Origin: Chitinophaga japonensis
GTDB lineage: Bacteria > Bacteroidota > Bacteroidia > Chitinophagales > Chitinophagaceae
DNA: 64,000 nucleotides
Reading direction: 5' to 3'
Assembly: GCF_007830125.1 (NCBI RefSeq)
Contig: NZ_VLLG01000003.1
Location: forward strand, 1,440,110-1,504,109
The translations under genes were made by a program, and so were the position numbers. Below the pieces are notes generated by a model. That model saw nothing but the letters and a program-made list of their open reading frames with translations, was not told the DNA's origin and made no database searches. This document shows positions 28,485 through 37,191 of the stretch, piece after piece. The stretch's first letter is position 1. Every line of letters begins with the position of its first letter.

Positions 28485-29714
28485 ATGGAAAAGAGACTCA
28501 TCGTGATCGGTGGCGGCGCAGCAGGCTTTTTCTGCGCGGTGAATGCGGCCCGTATGTGCCCGCAACTGGAGGTGCTGCTGCTGGAAAAAACCGGCAAGCT
28601 CCTGTCCAAGGTAAAGGTGTCCGGCGGCGGGCGTTGTAATGTAACGCATGCCGCGCCAGACATTTCCTACATGGCCCGGCATTATCCCCGGGGACAGCAT
28701 TTCGTAAAAAAGGCGTTCGGGCATTTCTTCGTGCCGGATACGATTGACTGGTTTGCAGCAAGGGGCGTGACGCTGAAAACGGAGGCCGACGGCCGCATGT
28801 TCCCGGTAACGGACAACTCCCAGACCATTATCGACTGCCTGCTGAGGGAAGCAGACCAGCATAAAGTAAAAGTAATGTTGCACCAGGAGGTGGCCGCGCT
28901 GGAACCTTTACCCGGCGGGCGCTGGCAGGTACGCCTGCAGCAGGGCGCTCCCCTGGAGGCGGATTACCTCTGCGTGGCGGCAGGCGGGTATGCGCAGGCG
29001 GCAAAATTTGATTGGCTGCAGGCTACCGGCCACGAAGTGATGGCACCTGCGCCTTCATTGTTCACCTTCAATGTGCCGGGCCATCCGCTTACGGCGCTGA
29101 TGGGGGTGAGCGTACCGGCCGCGCAGGTGAAGGTGGCCGGCACCAAACTGCAGGAGCGGGGCCCGGTGCTGATCACGCACTGGGGGCTGAGCGGACCGGC
29201 TGTGTTGCGGCTCTCCGCCTGGGGCGCCCGGGAGCTGCAGGGATTACAGTACCGGTTTACCGCCCTGGTGAACTGGGTGCCGGCCTACCATGAGCAAAGC
29301 CTGCGCGATGCATTGCAGGAGCTGCGCTTTTCCCAGGGCGGGCAAAAAATGTACCTCCGCAACCCCTTTGAGCTGCCGCAGCGGCTGTGGCAGTTCCTGT
29401 TGCAGCAATCCGGCGTGGAGGAGGAAACCCGCTGGGCAGACCTGCCCGCAAAAGCCCAGCACCTGCTGGTGAAAAACCTGTCGGGCATGGAGCTGGCCGT
29501 GCAGGGGAAAACTACTTTCAAGGAAGAATTTGTGACCTGCGGGGGGATTGCCTTACCCGGGATCAACCCCGCTACCATGGAAAGCAAAATAGCGCCCAAC
29601 CTGTTCTTTGCAGGGGAAGTGATGGATGTGGACGGGATCACCGGCGGCTTTAATTTCCAGCATGCCTGGACAAGCGGGTGGATAGCCGCCAGTAGCATAA
29701 GGAGTAAAATGTAA
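28485..29714 (+). CDS. BaiN/HI0933-type FAD-dependent oxidoreductase
   Basis: The 409-residue flavoprotein begins with the dinucleotide-binding motif VIGGGAAGFFCAV, then LLLEKTGKLLSKVKVSGGGRCNVTH, the family signature of HI0933/BaiN proteins, and ends with the second FAD motif FAGEVMDVDGITGGFNFQHAW. The family reduces or oxidises diverse small molecules (BaiN acts on bile-acid intermediates; others were called aminoacetone oxidases), so the substrate is not known. The length is normal. It converges on the deoxynucleoside kinase gene 11 bases away. Confidence 0.88.
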   Translation: MEKRLIVIGGGAAGFFCAVNAARMCPQLEVLLLEKTGKLLSKVKVSGGGRCNVTHAAPDISYMARHYPRGQHFVKKAFGHFFVPDTIDWFAARGVTLKTEADGRMFPVTDNSQTIIDCLLREADQHKVKVMLHQEVAALEPLPGGRWQVRLQQGAPLEADYLCVAAGGYAQAAKFDWLQATGHEVMAPAPSLFTFNVPGHPLTALMGVSVPAAQVKVAGTKLQERGPVLITHWGLSGPAVLRLSAWGARELQGLQYRFTALVNWVPAYHEQSLRDALQELRFSQGGQKMYLRNPFELPQRLWQFLLQQSGVEEETRWADLPAKAQHLLVKNLSGMELAVQGKTTFKEEFVTCGGIALPGINPATMESKIAPNLFFAGEVMDVDGITGGFNFQHAWTSGWIAASSIRSKM

Positions 29715-29725
29715 TCCTTCGCGGA

Positions 29726-30367
29726 TCACTTTTCACTATTCACTTCCAGGTAATGTATGCCCGGAGCATAGTCTTTTTCCAGCGCCTGCAGCAGTAGCTG
29801 AAAGTGGGCCGGTTCTCCCAGGAAATCCGTTTTGGTAGTGTCTATCATCAGGGTGCGCACGGCGTGCTGCCTGAGGTATTGGGTGTACATGCGCTGCACT
29901 TTCTCCAGGTAGTCGTCCCCGATCTGCTGCTCATAGGAGCGGTTGCGTTTCCGGATGTTCTCCTGCAGCCTGGAAACGGGCGCGTTCAGGTAGATCAGCA
30001 GGTCTGGCTGTACCAGTTGCGGGTTGATGATATCGAACAGTTTCTGGTAAAGGTTGTACTCTTCCTCCGGCAGGTTGATCTTGGCAAAGAGCAGGCTTTT
30101 GACGAACAGGTAATCGGACACCACCAGGTCGCTGAAGAGGTCCTGCGTTTGCAGCATTTCCTTTAGCTGCTTGTAGCGCTCCGCCATAAAGAACAGCTCC
30201 AGCGGGAAAGCGTACTCCCGGGGTTTTTCATAGAATTTCGGCAGAAAGGGGTTGTCGGCAAACGCTTCCAGTATCAGCCGGGCGTTAAAATGCCGCGCCA
30301 GCATGTGCGCCAGGGTGGTTTTGCCGGCCCCGATGTTTCCTTCTATGGTGATAAACCGGTAGTTCAT
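29726..30367 (-). CDS. Deoxynucleoside kinase
   Basis: The 213-residue protein has the P-loop EGNIGAGKTTLA, the ERYKQLKEM region after FMAERY, a DYLFVKSLLFAKINL segment and the lid-like RKRNRSYEQQI. It belongs to the dNK family (deoxyadenosine/deoxyguanosine kinase-like) that salvages deoxynucleosides. It lies 8 bases after folK on the same strand, so the two form an operon. Confidence 0.9.
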   Translation of the reverse strand: MNYRFITIEGNIGAGKTTLAHMLARHFNARLILEAFADNPFLPKFYEKPREYAFPLELFFMAERYKQLKEMLQTQDLFSDLVVSDYLFVKSLLFAKINLPEEEYNLYQKLFDIINPQLVQPDLLIYLNAPVSRLQENIRKRNRSYEQQIGDDYLEKVQRMYTQYLRQHAVRTLMIDTTKTDFLGEPAHFQLLLQALEKDYAPGIHYLEVNSEK

Positions 30368-30375
30368 TTTTAATG

Positions 30376-30867
30376 TTAATTGCTGACAGCCAGTTTCCGT
30401 ACCGGGCTTTCATCTTTACAATTGGCCAGCAGGGTGCGGATGGGCTGGTGCAGCACCGGGTGCTCCCAGTCCGGCAATATCTCGTTGAGCGGCACCAGCA
30501 CAAACTGGCGGTGCTGCATGCGCGGGTGCGGCAGCTTCAGTTCCGGCAGGGAAATGACCTGGTCGTCATAAAAGATGATGTCAATGTCTATCACGCGGGC
30601 GCCCCATTTTTCCTGGCGGATGCGGCCAATGTCCCGTTCTATTTTCAGCAGGGTATGCAGGAGGGGCAGGGGGCTCAGCGGGGTGCTGATCTGCAGCGCC
30701 TGGTTCAGGTAGTCCGGCTGCTGTACGTTTCCCCAGGGAGCGGTCTCATAAAGCGCCGATGCTTTTATCACTTTTCCGGCCTGCTGACCGATGAGCGCTG
30801 CCGCCTCTTGCAGGTGTTGGGTACGGTTCCCCAAATTGCCACCTATAAGTAATATTGCTGTATTCAT
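30376..30867 (-). CDS. folK: 2-amino-4-hydroxy-6-hydroxymethyldihydropteridine diphosphokinase
   Basis: The 163-residue protein matches HPPK: LLIGGNLGNR, SALYETAPWG, DYLNQALQI, ERDIGRIRQEKWGARVIDIDIIFYDD and LPHPRMQHRQFVLVPL. It transfers pyrophosphate from ATP to the pterin in folate synthesis. Its own promoter lies just upstream and the deoxynucleoside kinase follows closely, linking folate and nucleotide metabolism in one transcript. Confidence 0.95.
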   Translation of the reverse strand: MNTAILLIGGNLGNRTQHLQEAAALIGQQAGKVIKASALYETAPWGNVQQPDYLNQALQISTPLSPLPLLHTLLKIERDIGRIRQEKWGARVIDIDIIFYDDQVISLPELKLPHPRMQHRQFVLVPLNEILPDWEHPVLHQPIRTLLANCKDESPVRKLAVSN

Positions 30868-30882
30868 GTATATTTATCGGCG

Positions 30883-30890
30883 CAAAAGTA
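30883..30890 (-). promoter_or_regulatory. -7 promoter element of folK
   Basis: On the minus strand TACTTTTG matches TAnnTTTG exactly, 15 bases before the folK ATG, giving a very short leader. Confidence 0.5.
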
Positions 30891-30922
30891 GCCATATTCC
30901 GTACATTTGAAAATGTAAAATT

Positions 30923-31049
30923 TCAAATGTAAAAGGGGAAAAAGGAACAGGAAGAAAGGAAAAAACCGCAAAAGAAGAAAATAAACTCGCGCCACTTTTC
31001 CCTTCCTCTTTCTCCCTTTTGTGTTTTATATTCAGCATTTTACATTTGA
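30923..31049. repeat. Long imperfect inverted repeat with purine and pyrimidine arms
   Basis: TCAAATGTAAAA (30923-30934) and TTTTACATTTGA (31038-31049) are perfect 12-base arms. Inside them a G/A-rich stretch (about 30935-30985) faces a C/T-rich stretch (about 30998-31022), so most of the region could form an extended imperfect stem. No coding frame is visible. It sits between folK and sppA. Confidence 0.65.
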
Positions 31050-31067
31050 TATTCTAATGTATATTTT

Positions 31068-32828
31068 ATGCGTAGTTTTTTAAAATTCTTCCTGGCTTCC
31101 CTGCTGGCATTGGTGATCTTCTTCGTTATCGGTTTCCTGATCCTGCTCGGGATAGCAGGCAAGGCCCTCTCCCCGGAAAAGGTAGTGATAGACCCTAACG
31201 GCGTGCTGGTGATAGAAACCAGCCAGCCTTATGCGGAGCAAAAAATAGTGAACCCGCTCAATGCCCTGCTCCACGGGGAGGCCAACGAAATACCCGGGTT
31301 GTATGATGTAGTGCGTTTGATAGAACATGCCGCCACGGACGATAATATCAAAGGCATTTACCTGAAAACCAACGGCAATCCCAACGGCTTTGCCACTACT
31401 GAGGAAGTGCGCAAGGCGCTGCTGGAGTTCAGGAAATCCAAAAAATTCGTATATGCGTATGGGGAAGGTATCAGCCAGCAGGCTTACTACCTGGCCTCCA
31501 CGGCAGACAAGATCTTCCTGCACCCGCAGGGAGGGCTGGACTTTGCCGGGTTTGCCACCCAGATCATGTATGTAAAAGGCACTTTGGAAAAGCTGGATAT
31601 TCAGCCGCAGATATTCTACGACGGCAAGTTCAAGAGCGCCACCGAGCCGTTCCGCGAAACGAAAATGACGGAGGCTAACCGCATACAGACCAGCGCTTTC
31701 CTGGGCGACCTGTACGGGCATTACCTGTCCGGCATCAGCGCCATGCGCAAGCTGGACACTGCTATCCTGCACCGCTATGCGGACCAGGGGCTGATACAGA
31801 ACGCGCAGGACGCGCTAAGCCACAAGCTGGTAGACGGGCTGAAGTATGACGACCAGGTGATGGAAGTGCTCCGTGCAAAGCTGGGCCTGAAAAAAGATGC
31901 CGACATCAACTTTGTGTCCCTCGCCAAATATGAAAGCGCGGCAGATTACCGCGATGCTTCCGGCGAGAACAAGATCGCCGTATTGTATGCACAGGGGAGT
32001 ATTGTAAGCGATGAAGGGAATGAAGATGTGCTGATCAGCAGCGAAAAATACCTGCAGGAGATCCGCAAGCTGCGCGAGGACAAAAGCATTAAAGCCATCG
32101 TATTCCGGGTGAACTCTCCCGGCGGCAGCGCGCTGGCTTCCGAAACCATCTGGCGGGAGCTGGAGCTGGCTAAAAAAGTGAAGCCCGTAGTAGTATCCAT
32201 GGGCGACTACGCCGCCAGCGGCGGGTATTATATTTCCTGCATGGCGGACTCCATTTTTGCCCAGCCCAATACGCTGACCGGCTCCATCGGGGTGTTTGCC
32301 CTGCTGCCGAACCTGCAGAACTTCTTCAAGAATAAACTGGGCATCACCTTTGACGGGGTAAAGACCGGGCAGTATGCGGACCTGGGCACCGCCACCCGCC
32401 CGCTGACCGAAACGGAAAGGAAGTTTGTCCAGAACGCCATTGACAGCATTTACAGCACCTTTAAAGCCAGGGTAATAGCCGGCCGCAAGCTGAGCCCCGC
32501 CGTAGTGGACAGCATTGCACAGGGGCGCGTGTGGAGCGGCGTACAGGCGCAGCAGTTAGGCCTGGTAGACCGGCTGGGAGGCGTGAACGAAGCCGTTGCC
32601 TGCGCCGCCCGTATGGCAAAAGTGTCCTCCTCTTACCGCCTGCGCGAGTACCCGGCAGTAAAGGCCCCGCTGGAGAAGCTGATGAAAACCCTGGGCAATG
32701 ATGTGCGCACCAGCATGGTAAAACAGGAGCTGGGCGAACAGTATTCCCTGTACCGCCAGGTAAAGCGCCTGCAGGAAATGTGCGGCGAAGTGCAGGCCCG
32801 GTTGCCGTTTGATATGATCATCCGGTAA
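31068..32828 (+). CDS. sppA: Signal peptide peptidase SppA, 67K type
   Basis: The 586-residue protease has one N-terminal membrane anchor (LLALVIFFVIGFLILLGIAG) and two tandem crotonase-like SppA domains. The Lys of FYDGKFKSATEPF in the first domain and the Ser of GDYAASGGYYISC in the second are the Ser/Lys catalytic dyad positions of the long SppA type. It digests cleaved signal peptides in the membrane. The ABC permease gene follows 69 bases downstream. Confidence 0.93.
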   Translation: MRSFLKFFLASLLALVIFFVIGFLILLGIAGKALSPEKVVIDPNGVLVIETSQPYAEQKIVNPLNALLHGEANEIPGLYDVVRLIEHAATDDNIKGIYLKTNGNPNGFATTEEVRKALLEFRKSKKFVYAYGEGISQQAYYLASTADKIFLHPQGGLDFAGFATQIMYVKGTLEKLDIQPQIFYDGKFKSATEPFRETKMTEANRIQTSAFLGDLYGHYLSGISAMRKLDTAILHRYADQGLIQNAQDALSHKLVDGLKYDDQVMEVLRAKLGLKKDADINFVSLAKYESAADYRDASGENKIAVLYAQGSIVSDEGNEDVLISSEKYLQEIRKLREDKSIKAIVFRVNSPGGSALASETIWRELELAKKVKPVVVSMGDYAASGGYYISCMADSIFAQPNTLTGSIGVFALLPNLQNFFKNKLGITFDGVKTGQYADLGTATRPLTETERKFVQNAIDSIYSTFKARVIAGRKLSPAVVDSIAQGRVWSGVQAQQLGLVDRLGGVNEAVACAARMAKVSSSYRLREYPAVKAPLEKLMKTLGNDVRTSMVKQELGEQYSLYRQVKRLQEMCGEVQARLPFDMIIR

Positions 32829-32897
32829 GGGGCATATTTGCACATCCGCGCATTACTCCTTAGCTTTACGCGATTTTTCTAAAAGCAGATCATATTT

Positions 32898-33995
32898 ATG
32901 GCGGTGCAGTACAGTCAGTGGAGGGCCATGCTGGCCATTACAAAAGCCAGCCTGCGGTCAATCTTCAGAAGCCCATCCACCGTGGCGTTCAGTATAGGTT
33001 TTCCTTTGGTATTTATCCTGGTATTCGGTTTTATCGGTAGGAGCAGCGTAACGGTAAAAGTGGGAGTGGCCCCGGGTGCGGACACCGGCAGCTACATCTA
33101 CCGGGGACTGGCGGCCGTGAATACCATCAAGCTGGTACAGGAGCCGCCGGCCGAGATGGAGGACGATATGATCAAAGGGCGTATTACCGCCATTGTAAAT
33201 ATTACTGACCGGCCCGGGCAGGGCGCTGTACCCGCTTACGAAGTTAGCGTTCGTTCCTCCACTGCCGGCGTAGACAAGATACACGTATTCCGCTCTATCC
33301 TGACGGATGTGATCAACCGCATAGATGACCGCTTTTACCAGCGCCCTTCAGTGGCGCACCTCAGCAGCGTGGTAGTGCCGGGCCGCGCTTACAAGACCAT
33401 TGACTTTATATTGCCCGGTATGCTGGGCTTTTCCCTGCTGAGCGCCGCCGTATTCGGCACTGCTTTTCTTTTCTTCAGCCTGCGGCAAACACTGGTATTG
33501 AAACGTTTCTTCGCCACGCCGGTAAAGCGCACGCACATTATACTGGGCGAAACCTTTTCCCGCCTGCTGTTCCAGCTCTTTGGCGCCATCGTGATCATCG
33601 GGCTGGGGCATTTTGCCTTCGGTTTTACGCTGGTGCATGGTTTTGTTACTTTTATTGAAATGCTGATCCTCTCGCTGTTCGGGCTGGTGGTGTTCATGGG
33701 CTTCGGTTTCCTGGTGAGCAGCGTAGCCCGCAATGAAAGCACCATACCGCCTATTGCCAACGTGATCAGCATGCCGCAGTTCCTGCTGGCCGGCACTTTC
33801 TTTTCAGTAGACGCGCTGCCTTCCTGGCTGCAGCCGGTATGCCGCATGATGCCGCTCACTTACCTGAACGACGCTTTCCGCAAGGTGGCCTTTGAGGGGC
33901 TGCATTTGTGGAATGTGGGACTGGAACTGGGCGTGCTTACACTCTGGGGCGTGATCATTTACGCCGTTACCATCCGGGTGTTCAAGTGGGAGTAA
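32898..33995 (+). CDS. ABC-2 type transporter permease
   Basis: The 365-residue membrane protein has an N-terminal transmembrane segment (VAFSIGFPLVFILVFGFI), an extracytoplasmic domain, and five more C-terminal segments beginning at FILPGMLGFSLLSAAVFG, with the ABC-2 pattern MPQFLLAGTFFSVDALP. It would export a substrate with a partner ATPase, but none is encoded in this window. The substrate is unknown. Confidence 0.85.
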   Translation: MAVQYSQWRAMLAITKASLRSIFRSPSTVAFSIGFPLVFILVFGFIGRSSVTVKVGVAPGADTGSYIYRGLAAVNTIKLVQEPPAEMEDDMIKGRITAIVNITDRPGQGAVPAYEVSVRSSTAGVDKIHVFRSILTDVINRIDDRFYQRPSVAHLSSVVVPGRAYKTIDFILPGMLGFSLLSAAVFGTAFLFFSLRQTLVLKRFFATPVKRTHIILGETFSRLLFQLFGAIVIIGLGHFAFGFTLVHGFVTFIEMLILSLFGLVVFMGFGFLVSSVARNESTIPPIANVISMPQFLLAGTFFSVDALPSWLQPVCRMMPLTYLNDAFRKVAFEGLHLWNVGLELGVLTLWGVIIYAVTIRVFKWE

Positions 33996-34032
33996 ACGGC
34001 CGATTATCACCTTTTTTTCTTAATTTGGCTGC

Positions 34033-34563
34033 ATGCAAGTCCTGTACATTATCCTGGGCGCTTTGGCTATGCTGATACTGGGCCTCTTCGTTTTTTCCCT
34101 TTACCTGCCTTCCCGCTTAAAGATCGAAAGAGCCTTACTGATGGTTGCACGGCCCGAAGTGATCTTCCGGGAAGTGGATACGATCCGTAACTGGGAGCGG
34201 TGGTCGCCCTGGCACCAGTTGGACCCCGCCATGAAGATCGTGTATGGCGAGAAGGAAAGCGGGGCCGGCGCCAGCTACAGTTGGGAGAGTAAGAAGCGCA
34301 ACGTGGGGCGCGGCAGCCTTATCATTACAGAATCCCGTCCTTACGAATATATTGCCCTGCATATCAATTTTATGGAGCAGGGAGCCAGCAAGGGGTATTT
34401 CCGTTTTGAACCTGCCGGCGACCGTACCCGCGTTACCTGGGGCATGGAAGTAGCCATCGGGCAGCATCCCGCCCGCAAGTTTATGGGGCTGATGATGGAT
34501 AAATGGATCGGGCGCGATTTTGAGCGGGGGCTGCATAAACTGGAAGAGGCCTCCCGGGTATAA
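34033..34563 (+). CDS. SRPBCC-fold (START-like) protein with N-terminal membrane anchor
   Basis: The 176-residue protein has one membrane segment (LYIILGALAMLILGLFVFSLYL) and a START-like helix-grip domain with the pattern VIFREVDTIRNWERWSPWHQLDP and a C-terminal long helix. Such domains bind hydrophobic ligands. A related gene follows about 140 bases downstream. Function unknown. Confidence 0.75.
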   Translation: MQVLYIILGALAMLILGLFVFSLYLPSRLKIERALLMVARPEVIFREVDTIRNWERWSPWHQLDPAMKIVYGEKESGAGASYSWESKKRNVGRGSLIITESRPYEYIALHINFMEQGASKGYFRFEPAGDRTRVTWGMEVAIGQHPARKFMGLMMDKWIGRDFERGLHKLEEASRV

Positions 34564-34568
34564 ATTTG

Positions 34569-34699
34569 AAATTTCAAATTCCAAAACCCAAATTTCAAAT
34601 TCCAAAACCGGGTATATACGTCCGGAACTATTGGAAAACTGCTATTTTCGCTGTACCTATCCAACGATTTGGAATATGGGATTTAGAATTTTGGAATTT
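34569..34699. repeat. Intergenic repeat: tandem 21-mer and inverted partner
   Basis: A 21-base unit rich in AAATTTC and AATTCCAAAA is present twice in tandem (34569-34589 and 34590-34610, one mismatch). TTTTGGAATTT at 34689-34699 is the inverse of AAATTCCAAAA in the units. The element fills the gap between two SRPBCC genes and ends 7 bases before the second start codon. Confidence 0.75.
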
Positions 34700-34706
34700 T
34701 TTCAAC

Positions 34707-35246
34707 ATGCGCTTTATAAAATTATTACTGGTAAGCGTTATCAGTTTTGCTGTCCTTATTTTCCTGCTCTCGCTGTTATTCCCGTCCAAAGCGGTGGTAG
34801 ACCGTTCCGGCGTTATAGACGCCCCGTTAGCGGTGGTATACAGCCAGATCAGCGAATTAAAGACCTGGCCCCAATGGAATCCCTGGACCCGGCAGGCCGG
34901 GCCATCCCTGCAGTTCTCCGAGCCTTCGCAGGGCGCCGGCGCCTGGTACACCTGGACCAACCCCGCTGACGACCGCTCTTCCGGCAAGCTGACGATACAG
35001 CGCAGCGATCCGGCCAAAGGCGTGTATTACAAGATGGAATTCAAGGATATGAAACCGGTATTTTCCGGGCTGGAGATAAAACCCTCGGAAAATGGAAAAA
35101 GCACGGTGATCCACTGGTACCTGGAAACGAGGCTGGGCTGGCTGCCCTGGTGGAAATTCCGCGGCTTTATGGCGGACCGGCTGATGGGGCCGCAGGTAGA
35201 GCAGGGGCTTACCGAGCTGAAAGCCCGTTGCGAAGGTATGCGTTAG
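34707..35246 (+). CDS. Second SRPBCC-fold protein with N-terminal membrane anchor
   Basis: The 179-residue product has a membrane segment (LLLVSVISFAVLIFLLSLLF), then the START-like pattern VVYSQISELKTWPQWNPWTRQ. It is a distant paralogue of the upstream gene: same layout, same 'W..W.PW' motif. The open frame begins at a TTG (34566) inside the repeat; ATG 34707 is the start. Ligand unknown. Confidence 0.75.
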   Translation: MRFIKLLLVSVISFAVLIFLLSLLFPSKAVVDRSGVIDAPLAVVYSQISELKTWPQWNPWTRQAGPSLQFSEPSQGAGAWYTWTNPADDRSSGKLTIQRSDPAKGVYYKMEFKDMKPVFSGLEIKPSENGKSTVIHWYLETRLGWLPWWKFRGFMADRLMGPQVEQGLTELKARCEGMR

Positions 35247-35333
35247 CAACAGGACACCTGTTTATAAAATTGGATGAACGGTACCCGCTGTTCAGTTGAA
35301 TAGGTGTAATTTTCTGCAAAACAAATTTGACCA

Positions 35334-35831
35334 ATGAAACAGATCTTCTTATTCCTGGCTATACTGGCTACCACCGGCAGTATAGCGTGCGCACAGCAGG
35401 TGAAAAGCCCGCGTGTGACCGCAGAAGGCGAAAACGTAAAAGTAAGCTACGGACAACCTTCCAAGCGGGGCCGCGTTATTTTCGGTGGACTGGAACAATA
35501 CGGCAAGGTATGGCGTACCGGCGCTAACGAAGCTACCGAGATCACCTTTGCCAAAGACGCCACCTTCGGAGGAAAACCTGTTAAGGCGGGCACTTATACC
35601 CTGTTCACCATCCCCGGTGAAAAAGAGTGGACCTTTATCCTGAACAGCGAATTAAAGCAATGGGGCGCTTATAAATACGACGAGATCAAGGACAAGGACG
35701 TTTTGAAAGTAAAGGTACCCGCCACCACCATCAGCGGCGAACCCGTAGAAAAGCTGACCATCACCCTGCCTCCCGGCAAGCTGGTGCTGGAATGGGACAA
35801 AACCCATGTAGAAGTGCCGATCGAGTCATAA
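35334..35831 (+). CDS. DUF2911 domain exported protein
   Basis: The 165-residue product has a signal peptide (LFLAILATTGSIACAQQ) and the DUF2911 pattern: VKVSYGQPSKRGRVIFGGL, VWRTGANEATEITF, GTYTLFTIPGEKEWTFILN. The family is common in Bacteroidota; the structure is a beta-sandwich and no function is established. The signal peptide contains a Cys (IAC) that could be a lipobox. It converges on bioA. Confidence 0.85.
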   Translation: MKQIFLFLAILATTGSIACAQQVKSPRVTAEGENVKVSYGQPSKRGRVIFGGLEQYGKVWRTGANEATEITFAKDATFGGKPVKAGTYTLFTIPGEKEWTFILNSELKQWGAYKYDEIKDKDVLKVKVPATTISGEPVEKLTITLPPGKLVLEWDKTHVEVPIES

Positions 35832-35838
35832 TATGCAG

Positions 35839-35892
35839 ATGTGTTAATGTACTCATATGCTGGCGAATCAGCACATCAGTACATTAACACAT
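35839..35892. repeat. Palindromic element overlapping the 3' end of bioA; probable bidirectional terminator
   Basis: Arms 35839-35853 and 35878-35892 form a perfect 15-bp stem. The 24-base loop holds a further small stem (TGCTG with CAGCA). The right arm lies inside the bioA coding end and encodes its last residues. The word GCAGATGTG before and inside the arm relates it to the other intergenic palindromes. Confidence 0.8.
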
Positions 35893-37148
35893 TCAATAAT
35901 GCTCTCATATACCTGCCCCAGCTCCTCATCTGTAATACAATACGGCGGCATAATGTACAGCGTGTTCCCCAATGGCCGCAGCATGATCCTTCTTTCCCGG
36001 AAAAAACGGTGCAGTAGATCCGCCAGTTGGTTGGTATAGCTATCCTGCCCCGGCGTTACCATTTCAAAAGCCAGTATGGTGCCCTGCAGCCGTATATTCT
36101 TCACCGTTTTATACTCAGACAGCCGTTGCGCAAATTGTTTGTGCTGCACGTGTATCCGTTCCCGGTGCTGCGCACAGGCCGGGTCCAGGAACAGGTCCAG
36201 GCTGGCCAGCGCTACGCTGCAGGCCAGCGGGTTGGCCGTAAAGGAGTGGCCGTGGAAGAGCGTTTTCAGCTTATCGTCCGAGAGGAAGGCATCGTAGATG
36301 GCGGCGGTACAGGTAGTAACGCCCAGCGCCATGCTGCCGCCGGTAAGCCCTTTGGAGAGGCAGATCATATCCGGTCCGGTGGACACGTTTTCCATAGCAA
36401 AGTTTTTCCCGGTTCTGCCAAAGCCTGTCATGATCTCGTCGGCTATCAGCAGGATACCTTGCTGGCGGCAGTATTGCAGCAACTGTTCCAGTGCGGCGGC
36501 TTCATACATACGCATGCCCCCCGCGCCCTGCACCAGCGGCTCAAATATGATGGCCGCAATGGTATCCGGCTGCAGCGCCTGTATAGCGGCTTGCAGCGCC
36601 GGGATATTATCCGCTGCGGGCGTGTCTATGAAATGCACTTCAAACAGCAGGTCGTTAAAAGGAGCGGTAAAAACGCTGCGGCTGCTCACGCTCATGGCCC
36701 CGAACGTATCCCCGTGATAGGCGTGGTGAAAGGCCAGTATCTTATGCCGGGTGCTGCCCTGGTTATGCCAGTACTGCAGGGCCATTTTCAGCGCCACTTC
36801 CACGGCGGTGGAGCCATTGTCGGAATAGAACACCCGGCTTTGCCGGCCGGGCAGTATGGGCAGCAGCCTTTCCGCCAGGTTTACGGCAGGAGCGTGGGTG
36901 TAGCCGGCAAAGATGCAGTGCTGCAGCTCCATGGCCTGTGCCGCCAGTTGTTGGGCGATGTGCGGATGGGCATGCCCGTGTATGTTTACCCACCAACTGG
37001 AGGTAGCGTCCAGGTAGCTGTTGCCGGCTTCGTCAAACAGTAATGCGCCTGCGCCGCGTACAATCCCCACGGGGGGCGGCGCTGTCTGCATTTGCGTGTA
37101 CGGATGCCATATCACCCGCAGATCGCGTTCACTTAATGTTTCAGACAT
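35868..37148 (-). CDS. bioA: Adenosylmethionine-8-amino-7-oxononanoate aminotransferase
   Basis: The 426-residue class III aminotransferase shows IWHPYTQM (Tyr that contacts substrate), DATSSWWVNIHGHAHP, YSDNGSTAVEVALKMALQYW, HHAYHGDTFGAMSVS, LIADEIMTGFGRTG and CLSKGLTGGSMALG with the PLP Lys. It converts KAPA to DAPA in biotin synthesis, using SAM as amino donor. No other biotin genes are nearby. Its last residues (ECVNVLMC) are encoded in the arm of a palindromic intergenic element. Confidence 0.93.
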   Translation of the reverse strand: MSETLSERDLRVIWHPYTQMQTAPPPVGIVRGAGALLFDEAGNSYLDATSSWWVNIHGHAHPHIAQQLAAQAMELQHCIFAGYTHAPAVNLAERLLPILPGRQSRVFYSDNGSTAVEVALKMALQYWHNQGSTRHKILAFHHAYHGDTFGAMSVSSRSVFTAPFNDLLFEVHFIDTPAADNIPALQAAIQALQPDTIAAIIFEPLVQGAGGMRMYEAAALEQLLQYCRQQGILLIADEIMTGFGRTGKNFAMENVSTGPDMICLSKGLTGGSMALGVTTCTAAIYDAFLSDDKLKTLFHGHSFTANPLACSVALASLDLFLDPACAQHRERIHVQHKQFAQRLSEYKTVKNIRLQGTILAFEMVTPGQDSYTNQLADLLHRFFRERRIMLRPLGNTLYIMPPYCITDEELGQVYESIIECVNVLMC

Positions 37149-37171
37149 AGGTGTAATGATCGTTGAAGGGG

Positions 37172-37179
37172 CAAAGGTA
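37172..37179 (-). promoter_or_regulatory. -7 promoter element of bioA
   Basis: On the minus strand TACCTTTG matches TAnnTTTG and lies 23 bases before the bioA ATG. It abuts the stop of the upstream hybrid kinase gene, so bioA probably has its own promoter. Confidence 0.5.
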
Positions 37180-37191
37180 GCAGATAGTTTG

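Noticed and set aside
34566..34706. Extended start of the second SRPBCC gene through the repeat
   Set aside because: The first codon is TTG and the extra residues come from tandem repeat units; the signal-anchor starts at ATG 34707.
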